Of a stretch of 18,638 bases of DNA, positions 8,634 to 15,565 are shown one piece after another. The translations under genes were made by a program, and so were the position numbers. Source of the stretch: CAZHOS01 sp964534605 (GTDB taxonomy: Bacteria > Patescibacteriota > Saccharimonadia > Saccharimonadales > VXPC01); NCBI GenBank assembly GCA_964534605.1, contig CAZHOS010000018.1:1-18638 (forward strand). Reading direction: 5' to 3'. The notes beneath the pieces were generated by a model. That model searched no databases and had not been told where the DNA came from. It saw only the letters and a list, made by a program, of their open reading frames with translations. Every line of letters starts with the position of its first letter. Position 1 is the first letter of the stretch.

Positions 8634-9590
8634 TTAGTGCAGATTAATTACTTCGTTATCTTCCAGCAGGTTGTCGGATGCTTTTTTGGCCATGCTGGCT
8701 ATTGTCGATACCTTTAGGTCGTCTGCGTCTTTGAATGATTCGATTATAGCAGGATTAACCTTTGGCTGGCTTACTTTTTGTGCTTTTTTTACTTCGCTTT
8801 TTTGGGACTTAGGATCAGCTGTAGTGCTTTTTTCAATTGGCTTGATGTTGGCGTTGTGGCCTTTAATGCCAAGTTTTTGTTGCTGCTTGTGTATTTTGTC
8901 TAGGAAGGCTTTCTCGGTGTCACTGGGCGACATTTTCTTGGCTTTCTCAACGTTAGCCCGAATGTTGGTGACGGCTGTTTGGCGTCGCTTTTGTTCGCGG
9001 TCGTCGATAAGTTCCTGGAAGTGTTGGCCAACAGCACTATTGTCCCCGTCTAGAACGTCGTCCCATGGCTTTAGGTCTCCGTCTGCAACCGACTGAGGCA
9101 CATTGCTTGGCTGGACCAACCTGTCTGTATCTGTTTGTGTGCCACCATACGCTGGGCGATAGTTAACATCAGTGTTCTTAGTCGCCCAACCTCTGCTGTC
9201 TATAGTTGTTGCCAGTGCCTTTAGGCGACTTTGCACCTCGCCTCTGCTTAGACCGTCTGTATAGATGCGCTCTTCTAACTTGGGGGCGGTTATAGTTACC
9301 AGCTCCTCCACGCCAGACTGGTCCCATCTGCGGGTACGAGGCTTAAACCAAAACCGTAGTCTAGAGGCCAACCAAATGTCGTTAGATTGGTCTCTACCCA
9401 AGGGGGCTGCCAAAAACAAAAACGGCGCAGCAGGCAGCAGCATGACGCCGAAGCCTATACCATTGCCAAGCCAAAGGCCAAGGCCTAGCATCGCCACGGC
9501 AATAAACGCAAATACAAACTGCTTAAGGGTTAGCGGCCCTATCAGCTTGTCTTCTGCTTCGATATCTTGCAGTACTCTATAGCTAGCCAT
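8634..9590 (-). CDS. PrgI-family membrane protein, first gene of the secretion operon
   Basis: The N-terminus, MASYRVLQDIEAEDKLIGPL then TLKQF, is the hallmark of PrgI-family proteins, followed by two membrane helices at about 24-41 and 44-62 and the conserved stretch after them (RFWFKPRTRRWDQ). PrgI proteins are small inner-membrane parts of Gram-positive-type secretion and conjugation loci and sit next to VirB4. At 318 aa this one is longer than a minimal PrgI (about 100-130 aa). The extra part from about 115 on is hydrophilic and Lys/Gln-rich, with a coiled-coil-prone stretch near 195-235. ATG 9590 was chosen by similarity. A TTG two codons upstream (9596) is possible and has GAGG at 7 nt spacing. 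A -10-like TACAAT lies 7 nt before the ATG. Confidence 0.88.
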   Translation of the reverse strand: MASYRVLQDIEAEDKLIGPLTLKQFVFAFIAVAMLGLGLWLGNGIGFGVMLLPAAPFLFLAAPLGRDQSNDIWLASRLRFWFKPRTRRWDQSGVEELVTITAPKLEERIYTDGLSRGEVQSRLKALATTIDSRGWATKNTDVNYRPAYGGTQTDTDRLVQPSNVPQSVADGDLKPWDDVLDGDNSAVGQHFQELIDDREQKRRQTAVTNIRANVEKAKKMSPSDTEKAFLDKIHKQQQKLGIKGHNANIKPIEKSTTADPKSQKSEVKKAQKVSQPKVNPAIIESFKDADDLKVSTIASMAKKASDNLLEDNEVINLH

Positions 9591-9597
9591 TAGCAAT

Positions 9598-9603
9598 ATT
9601 GTA
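9598..9603 (-). promoter_or_regulatory. Possible -10 element for a leaderless secretion-operon transcript
   Basis: On the minus strand TACAAT (5 of 6 to TATAAT) lies 7 nt before the ATG at 9590, which would start the RNA at or next to the start codon. No good -35 is visible at 16-18 nt. The overlapping GAGG just upstream would instead serve a TTG start at 9596, so the two readings compete. Confidence 0.3.
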
Positions 9604-9634
9604 CCTCAACAGAGGTTAAATAACCATAAGTACA

Positions 9635-9663
9635 TTGTAAATATTAAGTTTTTATGCTATAAT
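9635..9663 (+). promoter_or_regulatory. Sigma-70-type promoter for the 9715 membrane protein gene
   Basis: TTGTAA (9635-9640) and a perfect TATAAT (9658-9663) are separated by 17 nt, with an upstream TG giving an extended -10 (TGCTATAAT). The expected RNA start is near 9670, leaving a leader of about 45 nt that includes the strong ribosome site AAAGGAG. Confidence 0.7.
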
Positions 9664-9714
9664 ATATCTACCGATCCACAGGGGGTCGAGTTCTTATACA
9701 TAAAGGAGTTCCTC

Positions 9715-10488
9715 GTGAACGTATTCAAGCGTGTTGTTCGTGTATTTATGCTCATAGGTGCATTTACAGTAGGTGCCTACGTCGTCTTCCGACTCGTTCG
9801 GCTGATCTTGGGTGTTTTACTGTCGAGGCTGCCTAGCCTCATCGGTCAAGGCCCAGCGTGGGCTTTGCCAGCTCTAGAGACGGCAGCTATCCGCCCCTGG
9901 GCGTTTATGCTGGTGTCTCTGACCATGGTATCGCTCGTGTTGAGCGTTCACGCTCGACGTGCACTCGAGTACCTTATAGGTCAGAAGATTACAGTCCCAG
10001 AGTTCAGTGCTCACTACCGTGGTGCATTGAGGTTTGTCGTACGCAAACTGTTGGCCATCTGGCCTACGCTATTAGGCCTGGCGATTACTTTCAGTTTCTT
10101 TGAGTGGGTTTTCCAGGCCGCCGTAGCGCGAGGTATTCATGAGGCATTCATGCTGCTTGCTTGGCTTGGTTTCTGGGGCTTGATCGTGCTAACCACGTGG
10201 ATACTATTTATTTATGTGGGGCAAAAGCTCGATAAGCTGCTACCAGAGGCAGGTTCTGGCGCTGTGTCACAGACGCTCATGCTGGGGCTGCTAGTTTTTG
10301 TGGTGGTCTCACTCTTCTGGCTAAATTTCTGGCTGGCAGATATCGTGCTACTTGCCTTTGGGCTGTTTGGAGTGTTCGCATTCTTGGCCGTCATTGGCCG
10401 AGTGGTTGTTTACTGCGCCAAGTACGCACTAGGCAAAAAGTGGCACTTAGCGTTAGGCCGTCAGGCCAAGCGCTGGATCACAGCCTAG
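9715..10488 (+). CDS. Polytopic membrane protein of unknown function
   Basis: The 257-aa product starts at GTG 9715, supported by AAAGGAG with 6 nt spacing. About six hydrophobic helices are visible near residues 11-37, 62-79, 113-135, 145-168, 187-203 and 207-232, separated by short basic loops (HARRALEYLIGQK, YRGALRFVVRK). A basic C-terminal tail (KKWHLALGRQAKRW) is probably cytoplasmic by the positive-inside rule. I see no transporter signature and do not recognise the family. The first transmembrane pair with ALEYLIGQKITVPEF loosely resembles small-conductance mechanosensitive channel starts, but no MscS beta domain follows, so I do not call it that. It lies between two secretion-gene clusters but has its own promoter and terminator, so its link with them is only positional. 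Confidence 0.8.
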   Translation: MNVFKRVVRVFMLIGAFTVGAYVVFRLVRLILGVLLSRLPSLIGQGPAWALPALETAAIRPWAFMLVSLTMVSLVLSVHARRALEYLIGQKITVPEFSAHYRGALRFVVRKLLAIWPTLLGLAITFSFFEWVFQAAVARGIHEAFMLLAWLGFWGLIVLTTWILFIYVGQKLDKLLPEAGSGAVSQTLMLGLLVFVVVSLFWLNFWLADIVLLAFGLFGVFAFLAVIGRVVVYCAKYALGKKWHLALGRQAKRWITA

Positions 10489-10511
10489 AGAACTCCCCCT
10501 GAAAGATCGGT

Positions 10512-10557
10512 AAGGTCCGCTGGCCCGTCAGAAATGACGGATACCAGCGGACCTTTT
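10512..10557 (+). terminator. Strong rho-independent terminator between convergent genes
   Basis: A 12-bp stem, AAGGTCCGCTGG (10512-10523) with CCAGCGGACCTT (10544-10555), encloses a second stem CCGTCA/TGACGG capped by a GAAA loop, followed by TTTT. It ends the + strand gene at 10488. On the minus strand only a short T run follows the hairpin, so action on the VirB6-like gene would be weaker. Confidence 0.85.
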
Positions 10558-10564
10558 CGCTTAT

Positions 10565-13264
10565 CTAGGGTGTAGTGGGCGTAGCGCCCGGTGGGGGCGG
10601 CGGCGGAGTGTAGTAAGGTCCTGCTGCTTTTACCATCTCCTCTATATTCTCTGTGCTCATTCCTTGTCTTATCTTGACGTTATTAACAATAGCCCCAGCC
10701 CTCTGAGGTGTTAGTTCTCCGGAGTCACGAGCCTCAATAAGGGCATCTTTAGAGCTGTTGGCAATTATCTCGTCTGACTGCTTCATTATTTCGATCGTGC
10801 GTTCATGCTGGAGCTCAACCTTAGTTTTGACGCTTCCATCTTTTTTAATTACTTCAGTATTTAGGCCAGCACCCATCTCTTTGAAGTCGGAGAAGTTGGT
10901 GCCAATTGCTTTTGTCCACTCCCCACCTCGACCGCTTTTTGCATAACTCGCTTGAATATTGGCAAGCTTTTTGTAGTCTTTTCGCTTTGCCAGCTGTGTG
11001 ATTGCTGCCTGCCTTACCTCTTCCGAACTATCATCTAGCGCCAGATCCGATAGTTCAGAGGTCGCTTTTCCGTGGCTCATACCTTCCACCGATGCAGCGA
11101 CCTTAAAGTTGGCCCTTTCTTGAGCTTCTTTTTGGAGTTTCTGGGCGTTGGCTGCTTGCTCCAGTGCTGACCTTTCGCGAGTATCTTTATTGAGACCGAC
11201 TATAGGTACTCCGTTGTCTGCGCGCATACGTGCTCTGGCAATGGAGGATGTGGTTTTGATTCTTCTGTCCGAACCAGGTACCTTATAGCCTTCAATCCCT
11301 GCACGGTTGCGCTTTTCGCCGCGAACAGCGTTTCTGTATTCTTTGCGTTTCTTCCCTCGTTCTCCAATAGCATTCCTCCCTCTATCGAATATCCCCTTGC
11401 TTCTGTCGTTTACTGTGCCGGTTAATGCCTGCAGGGCGCCCAGTGACCTACGCGCCAGGAAAGGCCCAGATGCATAGCCGCCGATATACGATATAAAACC
11501 TATTACAAAAACCGTCACACTGATTGAAGTGCCGGTAGCACCGCCTATAGCTATGAAGGCAAAGATCTTTCCGATTGTAATCATCGTTAAGTAGATGGGG
11601 TAGAGCATTAACAGTGCAATAAAGGTTTTCTTGTAGGCATTCCAGGCGTTATCGCTGCCAGGTAATATCCAAAGAGCAACGCCAATTGGCGATAACACTA
11701 TCATCGCAATGATAACGATCTGCCTAAGCACTAAGAATATATAGGATACAAGCAAGAAGACTAAACCACTATAAAGTAGGGCAATCGATCCAAACAGTCC
11801 CAGGGATTTTGCGGCCACAATGCCAGCGCCAACTGCTGCTGCCTCGGCAGCATTTCTCCCACCTACTTCTGCAAACCCAAAGTTAACGCTAGACGCCCCA
11901 AATACTTGCCGCAGATTAAAGTCGGCAATTTCGCTCACCCCGAACGGCGATGACAGTAACAGCTCTATGCCGTCTCCTAGTTCGTTAACAAAGTCGCTCA
12001 TTAGGCCCGCTAGCACCCAAGACAACTGAATAGCAATCGTTCCAATTACGAGCCGTGGTATGTATTTTTTGACTGTATAGTTACTAAAGAATCCAAAGTC
12101 TAGCGCAGTAGATATGACCATAAACATCGCAGTCATAACTACGGATATCGTGGCTAGATAACGAATATTACTCCAGGCGGTACGGTAGCCCGCGTTGCTA
12201 TACTCTTCGGACTCGACCTTCAGCAAACCGCCAATGGTGTCATCAAAAGTTCTAAGTCCGGCATCTCCAGTGCGGAGCGCCCCGCAACCAATCCAGGCAA
12301 AATCTATAAGACTTTCAAACTCAGTTTCGCAAGATGCAACACTTATGCCGCTTCCGCCGTTAATTGTACCCCCCGCGGTCGAGGGGCTGGCTCCTCCAGC
12401 TACTGTTGTCGGGGCACTATTGCCCCCTCGATTAATAGTCCCGGTGATAAAGCTTGTTGCCTCGACTATGTTGTTAGCAGATAGGTTAAACTCTAGCGTT
12501 TCGTCCGGGTCAGCACACGTCCCGTTAAGCGCAAAGATTGATGGAGCACTATCTAGGTCTGTACATGCCTGGTAGACCTTTTTTTTGTCACCCGGCTCTG
12601 TGCTAACTATTTGTGGCATTGAGGATCCAGTCACTATCTCTAGGGATCTGTTGAAGTTTTCGGCGTCAACTATGTCAGAGTTGCTATACTTTAGACCCTC
12701 ACCATTGGTGCCGTCAAAAAATGCAGTCACCCTTGTCCATCTCCCTTCATTAGAGCTATTGTCATACCTGTAAGCAAAATTTTCAGAGAATCCCGTATCA
12801 TCAAACTGCAGGGTTAACTCAAACTCGATAGAGCTGGTTGTGGCGTTTGCTAAGCAAGCATCGGATACACGACAGGCACTACCGACCACAGATCCTGGAA
12901 TCTCGTCGATTATTAACCCAAACTGAGAGTTAACGTACTGGAACTGACTATCAGTATCTACATCGGTTAGTGTGATAACCCCGGGGTAAACGTCCTCTAA
13001 TTTCCTGTTTGAGTCGCCTAGGATTATCCCTCTGCTTGGATTTACAACGCTTAGTTCAATGTTGTTTCTGTCGACAAACCGTATGCTAAAGTCGCTTGGT
13101 CGTATAGTTGGATCAAGCTCAGACTCATCAGTCACATCAGCTCCTAGTCCACCTGTGCCCAGAGGGTCAATATCCAGGCTCTGTGCCTGGGAAACGCCAG
13201 ATCCTGCCCAGAATATTACACCGGACAAAAATACGAGAGATATAGCTATGAGCAGTTTTTTCAT
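10565..13264 (-). CDS. VirB6/TrbL-like polytopic secretion channel protein
   Basis: VirB6-type proteins form the inner-membrane channel or platform of type IV secretion systems. This 899-aa form has four parts: a signal peptide (MKKLLIAISLVFLSGVIFW to about residue 28); an extracytoplasmic domain to about 355, with cysteines and a Gly/Ser/Thr-rich linker; a membrane block at about 361-611 with at least six helices, including LRQIVIIAMIVLSPIGVALW and the PGSDNAWNAYKK loop typical of CPR VirB6 proteins; and a basic, helical cytoplasmic tail of about 290 residues ending in a six-proline run (YYTPPPPPPGATPTTP). A TTG start at 13306 would add 14 codons, but ATG 13264 begins a clean signal peptide. 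Just upstream, TTGGCA and TATATT at 18 nt spacing would give an RNA with almost no leader. The gene is divergent from the pilin-like cluster. The family call is by architecture. Confidence 0.85.
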   Translation of the reverse strand: MKKLLIAISLVFLSGVIFWAGSGVSQAQSLDIDPLGTGGLGADVTDESELDPTIRPSDFSIRFVDRNNIELSVVNPSRGIILGDSNRKLEDVYPGVITLTDVDTDSQFQYVNSQFGLIIDEIPGSVVGSACRVSDACLANATTSSIEFELTLQFDDTGFSENFAYRYDNSSNEGRWTRVTAFFDGTNGEGLKYSNSDIVDAENFNRSLEIVTGSSMPQIVSTEPGDKKKVYQACTDLDSAPSIFALNGTCADPDETLEFNLSANNIVEATSFITGTINRGGNSAPTTVAGGASPSTAGGTINGGSGISVASCETEFESLIDFAWIGCGALRTGDAGLRTFDDTIGGLLKVESEEYSNAGYRTAWSNIRYLATISVVMTAMFMVISTALDFGFFSNYTVKKYIPRLVIGTIAIQLSWVLAGLMSDFVNELGDGIELLLSSPFGVSEIADFNLRQVFGASSVNFGFAEVGGRNAAEAAAVGAGIVAAKSLGLFGSIALLYSGLVFLLVSYIFLVLRQIVIIAMIVLSPIGVALWILPGSDNAWNAYKKTFIALLMLYPIYLTMITIGKIFAFIAIGGATGTSISVTVFVIGFISYIGGYASGPFLARRSLGALQALTGTVNDRSKGIFDRGRNAIGERGKKRKEYRNAVRGEKRNRAGIEGYKVPGSDRRIKTTSSIARARMRADNGVPIVGLNKDTRERSALEQAANAQKLQKEAQERANFKVAASVEGMSHGKATSELSDLALDDSSEEVRQAAITQLAKRKDYKKLANIQASYAKSGRGGEWTKAIGTNFSDFKEMGAGLNTEVIKKDGSVKTKVELQHERTIEIMKQSDEIIANSSKDALIEARDSGELTPQRAGAIVNNVKIRQGMSTENIEEMVKAAGPYYTPPPPPPGATPTTP

Positions 13265-13276
13265 ATATATGTAGTT

Positions 13277-13306
13277 AATATAACCTTTTAGTGCCAGTAT
13301 TGCCAA
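13277..13306 (-). promoter_or_regulatory. Promoter for the VirB6-like gene, predicted near-leaderless transcript
   Basis: On the minus strand TTGGCA (13306-13301) and TATATT (13282-13277) each match the sigma-70 consensus at 5 of 6 bases, with an 18-nt spacer. Only 12 nt separate the -10 from ATG 13264, so the RNA would begin about 5 nt before the start codon. Confidence 0.5.
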
Positions 13307-13318
13307 GGAGTATTAAGG

Positions 13319-13347
13319 TTGATTTTACAAGAACATCCATATATTAT
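13319..13347 (+). promoter_or_regulatory. Promoter for the pilin-like operon
   Basis: TTGATT (13319-13324) and TATTAT (13342-13347) lie 17 nt apart, upstream of the first pilin-like gene. The predicted RNA start is near 13354, giving a very short leader that begins at the ribosome site AAGG (13354-13357), 7 nt before ATG 13365. It forms a divergent pair with the VirB6-like promoter. Confidence 0.5.
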
Positions 13348-13364
13348 TTAAGCAAGGTAGCAAA

Positions 13365-14009
13365 ATGAAAATTCTACAAAAATATCTATTCGCACTATTT
13401 TCGGTATCTCTTTTCTTTGCGGCGCCATTATCCGTGTTCGCCCAAACAGCCGAACAGCAAGCTGCATGCGTTCAGCAAACGGGCTCTAGTACTAGTATCG
13501 CCTACGAAGCGTGTATAGCGCAGGCCGTTAACACCGAGCAGGCAGCGCGCGACACCTGCTCCGAACGACTAGGAGGGCCAACTAGCGCTGGCTTTGATCA
13601 GTGCTTGACGCAAGAGACTAACAATAGTGCTACTTCTACTCCTAGTGCTGGGGATATTAACGACAGTAGCTCGGGCGAAGAGAGCTTTCAGCTTCCAGAT
13701 GGAGGAGACCTGGGTTGTGACCCAAACGTAACTAGTACCTGCGAGTCCGAAGACACCTGTACAGATTTAGAGAATGATTGTGCTCTTATCGACCGTATCA
13801 ACGGCGGCCTAAACCTAATGGCGTTTATAACCCTTCCTATTATCATCCTAATGGTTGTCGTGGGTGGCGTTCAGTATTCTGCCTCAAATGGTGACCCTAG
13901 CAAGGTTCAGGCATCAAAGGATCGTATCTACAAGGCTCTTTTGGCCCTGGTCTCTTTCATATTTATGTGGAGCTTCCTGCAGTGGCTTATTCCAGGAGGT
14001 GTTGTATGA
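13365..14009 (+). CDS. VirB2/TrbC-like pilin-like protein 1, long form with paired-cysteine repeats
   Basis: The product is 214 aa. A signal peptide (1-26, cleavage after VFA) precedes an exposed region of about 115 residues and a two-helix core at about 145-212. The core (ITLPIIILMVVVGGVQYSASNGDPSKVQASKDRIYKALLALVSF) has the layout of type IV secretion pilins of the VirB2/TrbC kind: helix, short polar loop, helix. The exposed part has four cysteines exactly 15 residues apart (35, 50, 65, 80), forming two copies of a C-x14-C unit, then a Ser/Thr/Asp-rich linker and four more cysteines (118, 126, 132, 139). Disulfides are likely outside the membrane. The stop TGA overlaps the next ATG (ATGA), so the two are translationally coupled. 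The long exposed region is unusual for a pilin and may make this a tip or minor subunit; that is inference. Confidence 0.85.
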   Translation: MKILQKYLFALFSVSLFFAAPLSVFAQTAEQQAACVQQTGSSTSIAYEACIAQAVNTEQAARDTCSERLGGPTSAGFDQCLTQETNNSATSTPSAGDINDSSSGEESFQLPDGGDLGCDPNVTSTCESEDTCTDLENDCALIDRINGGLNLMAFITLPIIILMVVVGGVQYSASNGDPSKVQASKDRIYKALLALVSFIFMWSFLQWLIPGGVV

Positions 14010-14575
14010 TGCGTCTTATGAGCTCACTTAAATCCACGCTCCTTGTAACCGTTATAATATTCGGAGCACTCCTAGCTCTACAGCTTAATGTCGGGACGAT
14101 TTCTGCCCAGACGCAAGAACAAATAAATGGATGTGCCGAGCGGTTTGGGGACAACGGCCAAGACTTCGATAACTGCGTAGACGGGTTTGGTGGCAGCGAG
14201 GGCGTCGGCCCCAGCACAGCGGACTCAATTGCTCCAGGCTCTCAATGCGATGATGGTCGGTCCTTCCTGGGTATCCCCGCGTGGGACCGCGGTGTAGATT
14301 GCGACAGTATTACAACCTCTTCTATCACGGAGACAGGGGAGGATAACCCACTCTATCTAATAATTCTTAATATAACTCAGGCAATTGCAATCATTGCTGG
14401 TTATGTAGCCGTTGTTTTTGTGGTAGTTGGCGGCTTTAAATTTGTGCTTAGCGACGGTGTTCCAGACAAAGCTGCCGATGCTCGCAGAACCATTATTAAT
14501 GCTCTGATCGGTGCTGGTATCGCAGCTATGGCTGCGGTAGTCATTGAGGTCATTTTTAGTCAGGTGAGTGGATAA
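14006..14575 (+). CDS. VirB2/TrbC-like pilin-like protein 2 with one paired-cysteine unit
   Basis: The product is 189 aa. ATG 14006 was chosen over an upstream in-frame start at 13967 because AGGAGG (13994-13999) lies 6 nt before it, it overlaps the previous stop as ATGA, and it opens a good signal peptide (residues about 1-34, ending ISA). The exposed region (35-112) carries one unit CAERFGDNGQDFDNC (Cys43, Cys57), matching those in the preceding protein, plus Cys81 and Cys99. The two-helix core at about 117-186 reads IAGYVAVVFVVVGGFKFVLSDGVPDKAADARRTIINALIG. The mature N-terminus (QTQEQI) resembles that of protein 1 (QTAEQQ), so the two are probably paralogues. The stop TAA shares a base with the next ATG (TAATG). 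Confidence 0.85.
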   Translation: MMRLMSSLKSTLLVTVIIFGALLALQLNVGTISAQTQEQINGCAERFGDNGQDFDNCVDGFGGSEGVGPSTADSIAPGSQCDDGRSFLGIPAWDRGVDCDSITTSSITETGEDNPLYLIILNITQAIAIIAGYVAVVFVVVGGFKFVLSDGVPDKAADARRTIINALIGAGIAAMAAVVIEVIFSQVSG

Positions 14576-15123
14576 TGCTAGACCTATTCTTAAATCTTGC
14601 TCAAACAGACCTTATACGCCCGCCCGATAATATTCCCATGGTTGCAGATGAGGCTAGTCTTACAGCGCTTTTTAACTTTGCCTTTGGGATACTGGGCGGC
14701 ATTAGTCTCATTATGATTACTCTCCAGGGGATGCGATACGCTTTCTCTGATGGGGACCCAGGCAAGACCAAGCAGGCACGCATGGGCATTATCTATGCCC
14801 TGATCGGTATCGTTATCGCACTTGCGGGAGCATCTATAGTCAACTTTGTGCTCGATGCAGCCTTGCCATCCGCCACCGGCAGAGGGGCGGTTATTGGATC
14901 AGAGAGCCTTCTTGTAAGGATTGCCGGACTCATGGCGCTTATCACCGGCGTTATATCAGTGATCGTCATAGTAATCAACGGCTACAAGTTTGCCCTTAGT
15001 AATGGCGACGCAACCAAGGCCGCCAGCGCCCGCAACGGCATCATCTATGCACTTGTCGGCGTTGTTATTGCAGCAGTTGCCGGACCGCTGATAATATATG
15101 TCCTAGGTAGAGCTATCGGATAA
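14575..15123 (+). CDS. Pilin-like protein 3: two VirB2/TrbC-like units fused in one chain
   Basis: This 182-aa protein has four membrane helices arranged as two successive pilin-like units. Unit 1 (about 30-96) contains LQGMRYAFSDGDPGKTKQARMG then IIYALIGIVIA. Unit 2 (about 111-180) contains INGYKFALSNGDATKAASAR then NGIIYALVGVVIA. Each is helix, polar GD..K loop, helix. There is no clear signal peptide; the first 29 residues (MLDLFLNLAQTDLIRPPDN onward) are only mildly hydrophobic. Translation is coupled to the previous gene (TAATG). DNA encoding the second loop is almost the same as the matching part of the next gene. The fusion would fix two subunits side by side and may act as an assembly or base component; the function is inferred. 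Confidence 0.82.
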   Translation: MLDLFLNLAQTDLIRPPDNIPMVADEASLTALFNFAFGILGGISLIMITLQGMRYAFSDGDPGKTKQARMGIIYALIGIVIALAGASIVNFVLDAALPSATGRGAVIGSESLLVRIAGLMALITGVISVIVIVINGYKFALSNGDATKAASARNGIIYALVGVVIAAVAGPLIIYVLGRAIG

Positions 15124-15139
15124 TAAAAAGGAGAATATT

Positions 15140-15523
15140 TTGAAACACATTAATCTACAAACCACCAAAAAAACACTCGGGCTGCTCGTTGCTTTTGGCC
15201 TAATGCTGGCTTTTGCTTCGACTGTATATCAGCAACCGGCCCTGGCGCAGATCGAAGATGTTAAAACGGGTGTTGGTATTACCGGCGATCCCGGTGGCTT
15301 AACAATTGAGTCAGCTATCGAGGGCGTGATCACTGTATTGTCTATTGTTATCGGCGTTATATCCGTCATTATGATCATTATCCAGGGGCTCAAGTTTGTC
15401 ACTAGCAACGGCGACGCAACCAAAGCCGCCAGCGCCCGCAACGGCATAATCTATGCCATCGTTGGGCTCGTTGTTGTTGTCTTAGCCCAGGTGATTGTCA
15501 ACTTTGTCCTCGGCAATGTATAA
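15140..15523 (+). CDS. VirB2/TrbC-like pilin-like protein 4
   Basis: The product is 127 aa with a TTG start, supported by AAAGGAG at 6 nt spacing, 16 nt after the previous stop. A long signal peptide (1-36, ending ALA) is followed by a short exposed segment without cysteines. The two-helix core at about 58-125 reads VLSIVIGVISVIMIIIQGLKF, then VTSNGDATKAASARNGIIY and a second helix. Size and layout are those of an ordinary VirB2/TrbC-type major pilin, so this and the next gene are the best candidates for the main subunit. The loop and start of helix 2 are nearly identical at DNA level to unit 2 of protein 3. Confidence 0.85.
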   Translation: MKHINLQTTKKTLGLLVAFGLMLAFASTVYQQPALAQIEDVKTGVGITGDPGGLTIESAIEGVITVLSIVIGVISVIMIIIQGLKFVTSNGDATKAASARNGIIYAIVGLVVVVLAQVIVNFVLGNV

Positions 15524-15565
15524 TCATAAGTTAGTTAAGCAAATCAAATAAAGGAATAACAAGAT

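Noticed and set aside
8671..9096. 141-aa open frame on the + strand
   Set aside because: It lies wholly opposite the PrgI-family gene and has a low-complexity Ser/Leu-rich product typical of an antisense reading; it has no ribosome site.
12195..12575. 126-aa open frame on the + strand
   Set aside because: It is antisense to the exposed domain of the VirB6-like protein, has no motif and no start signal.
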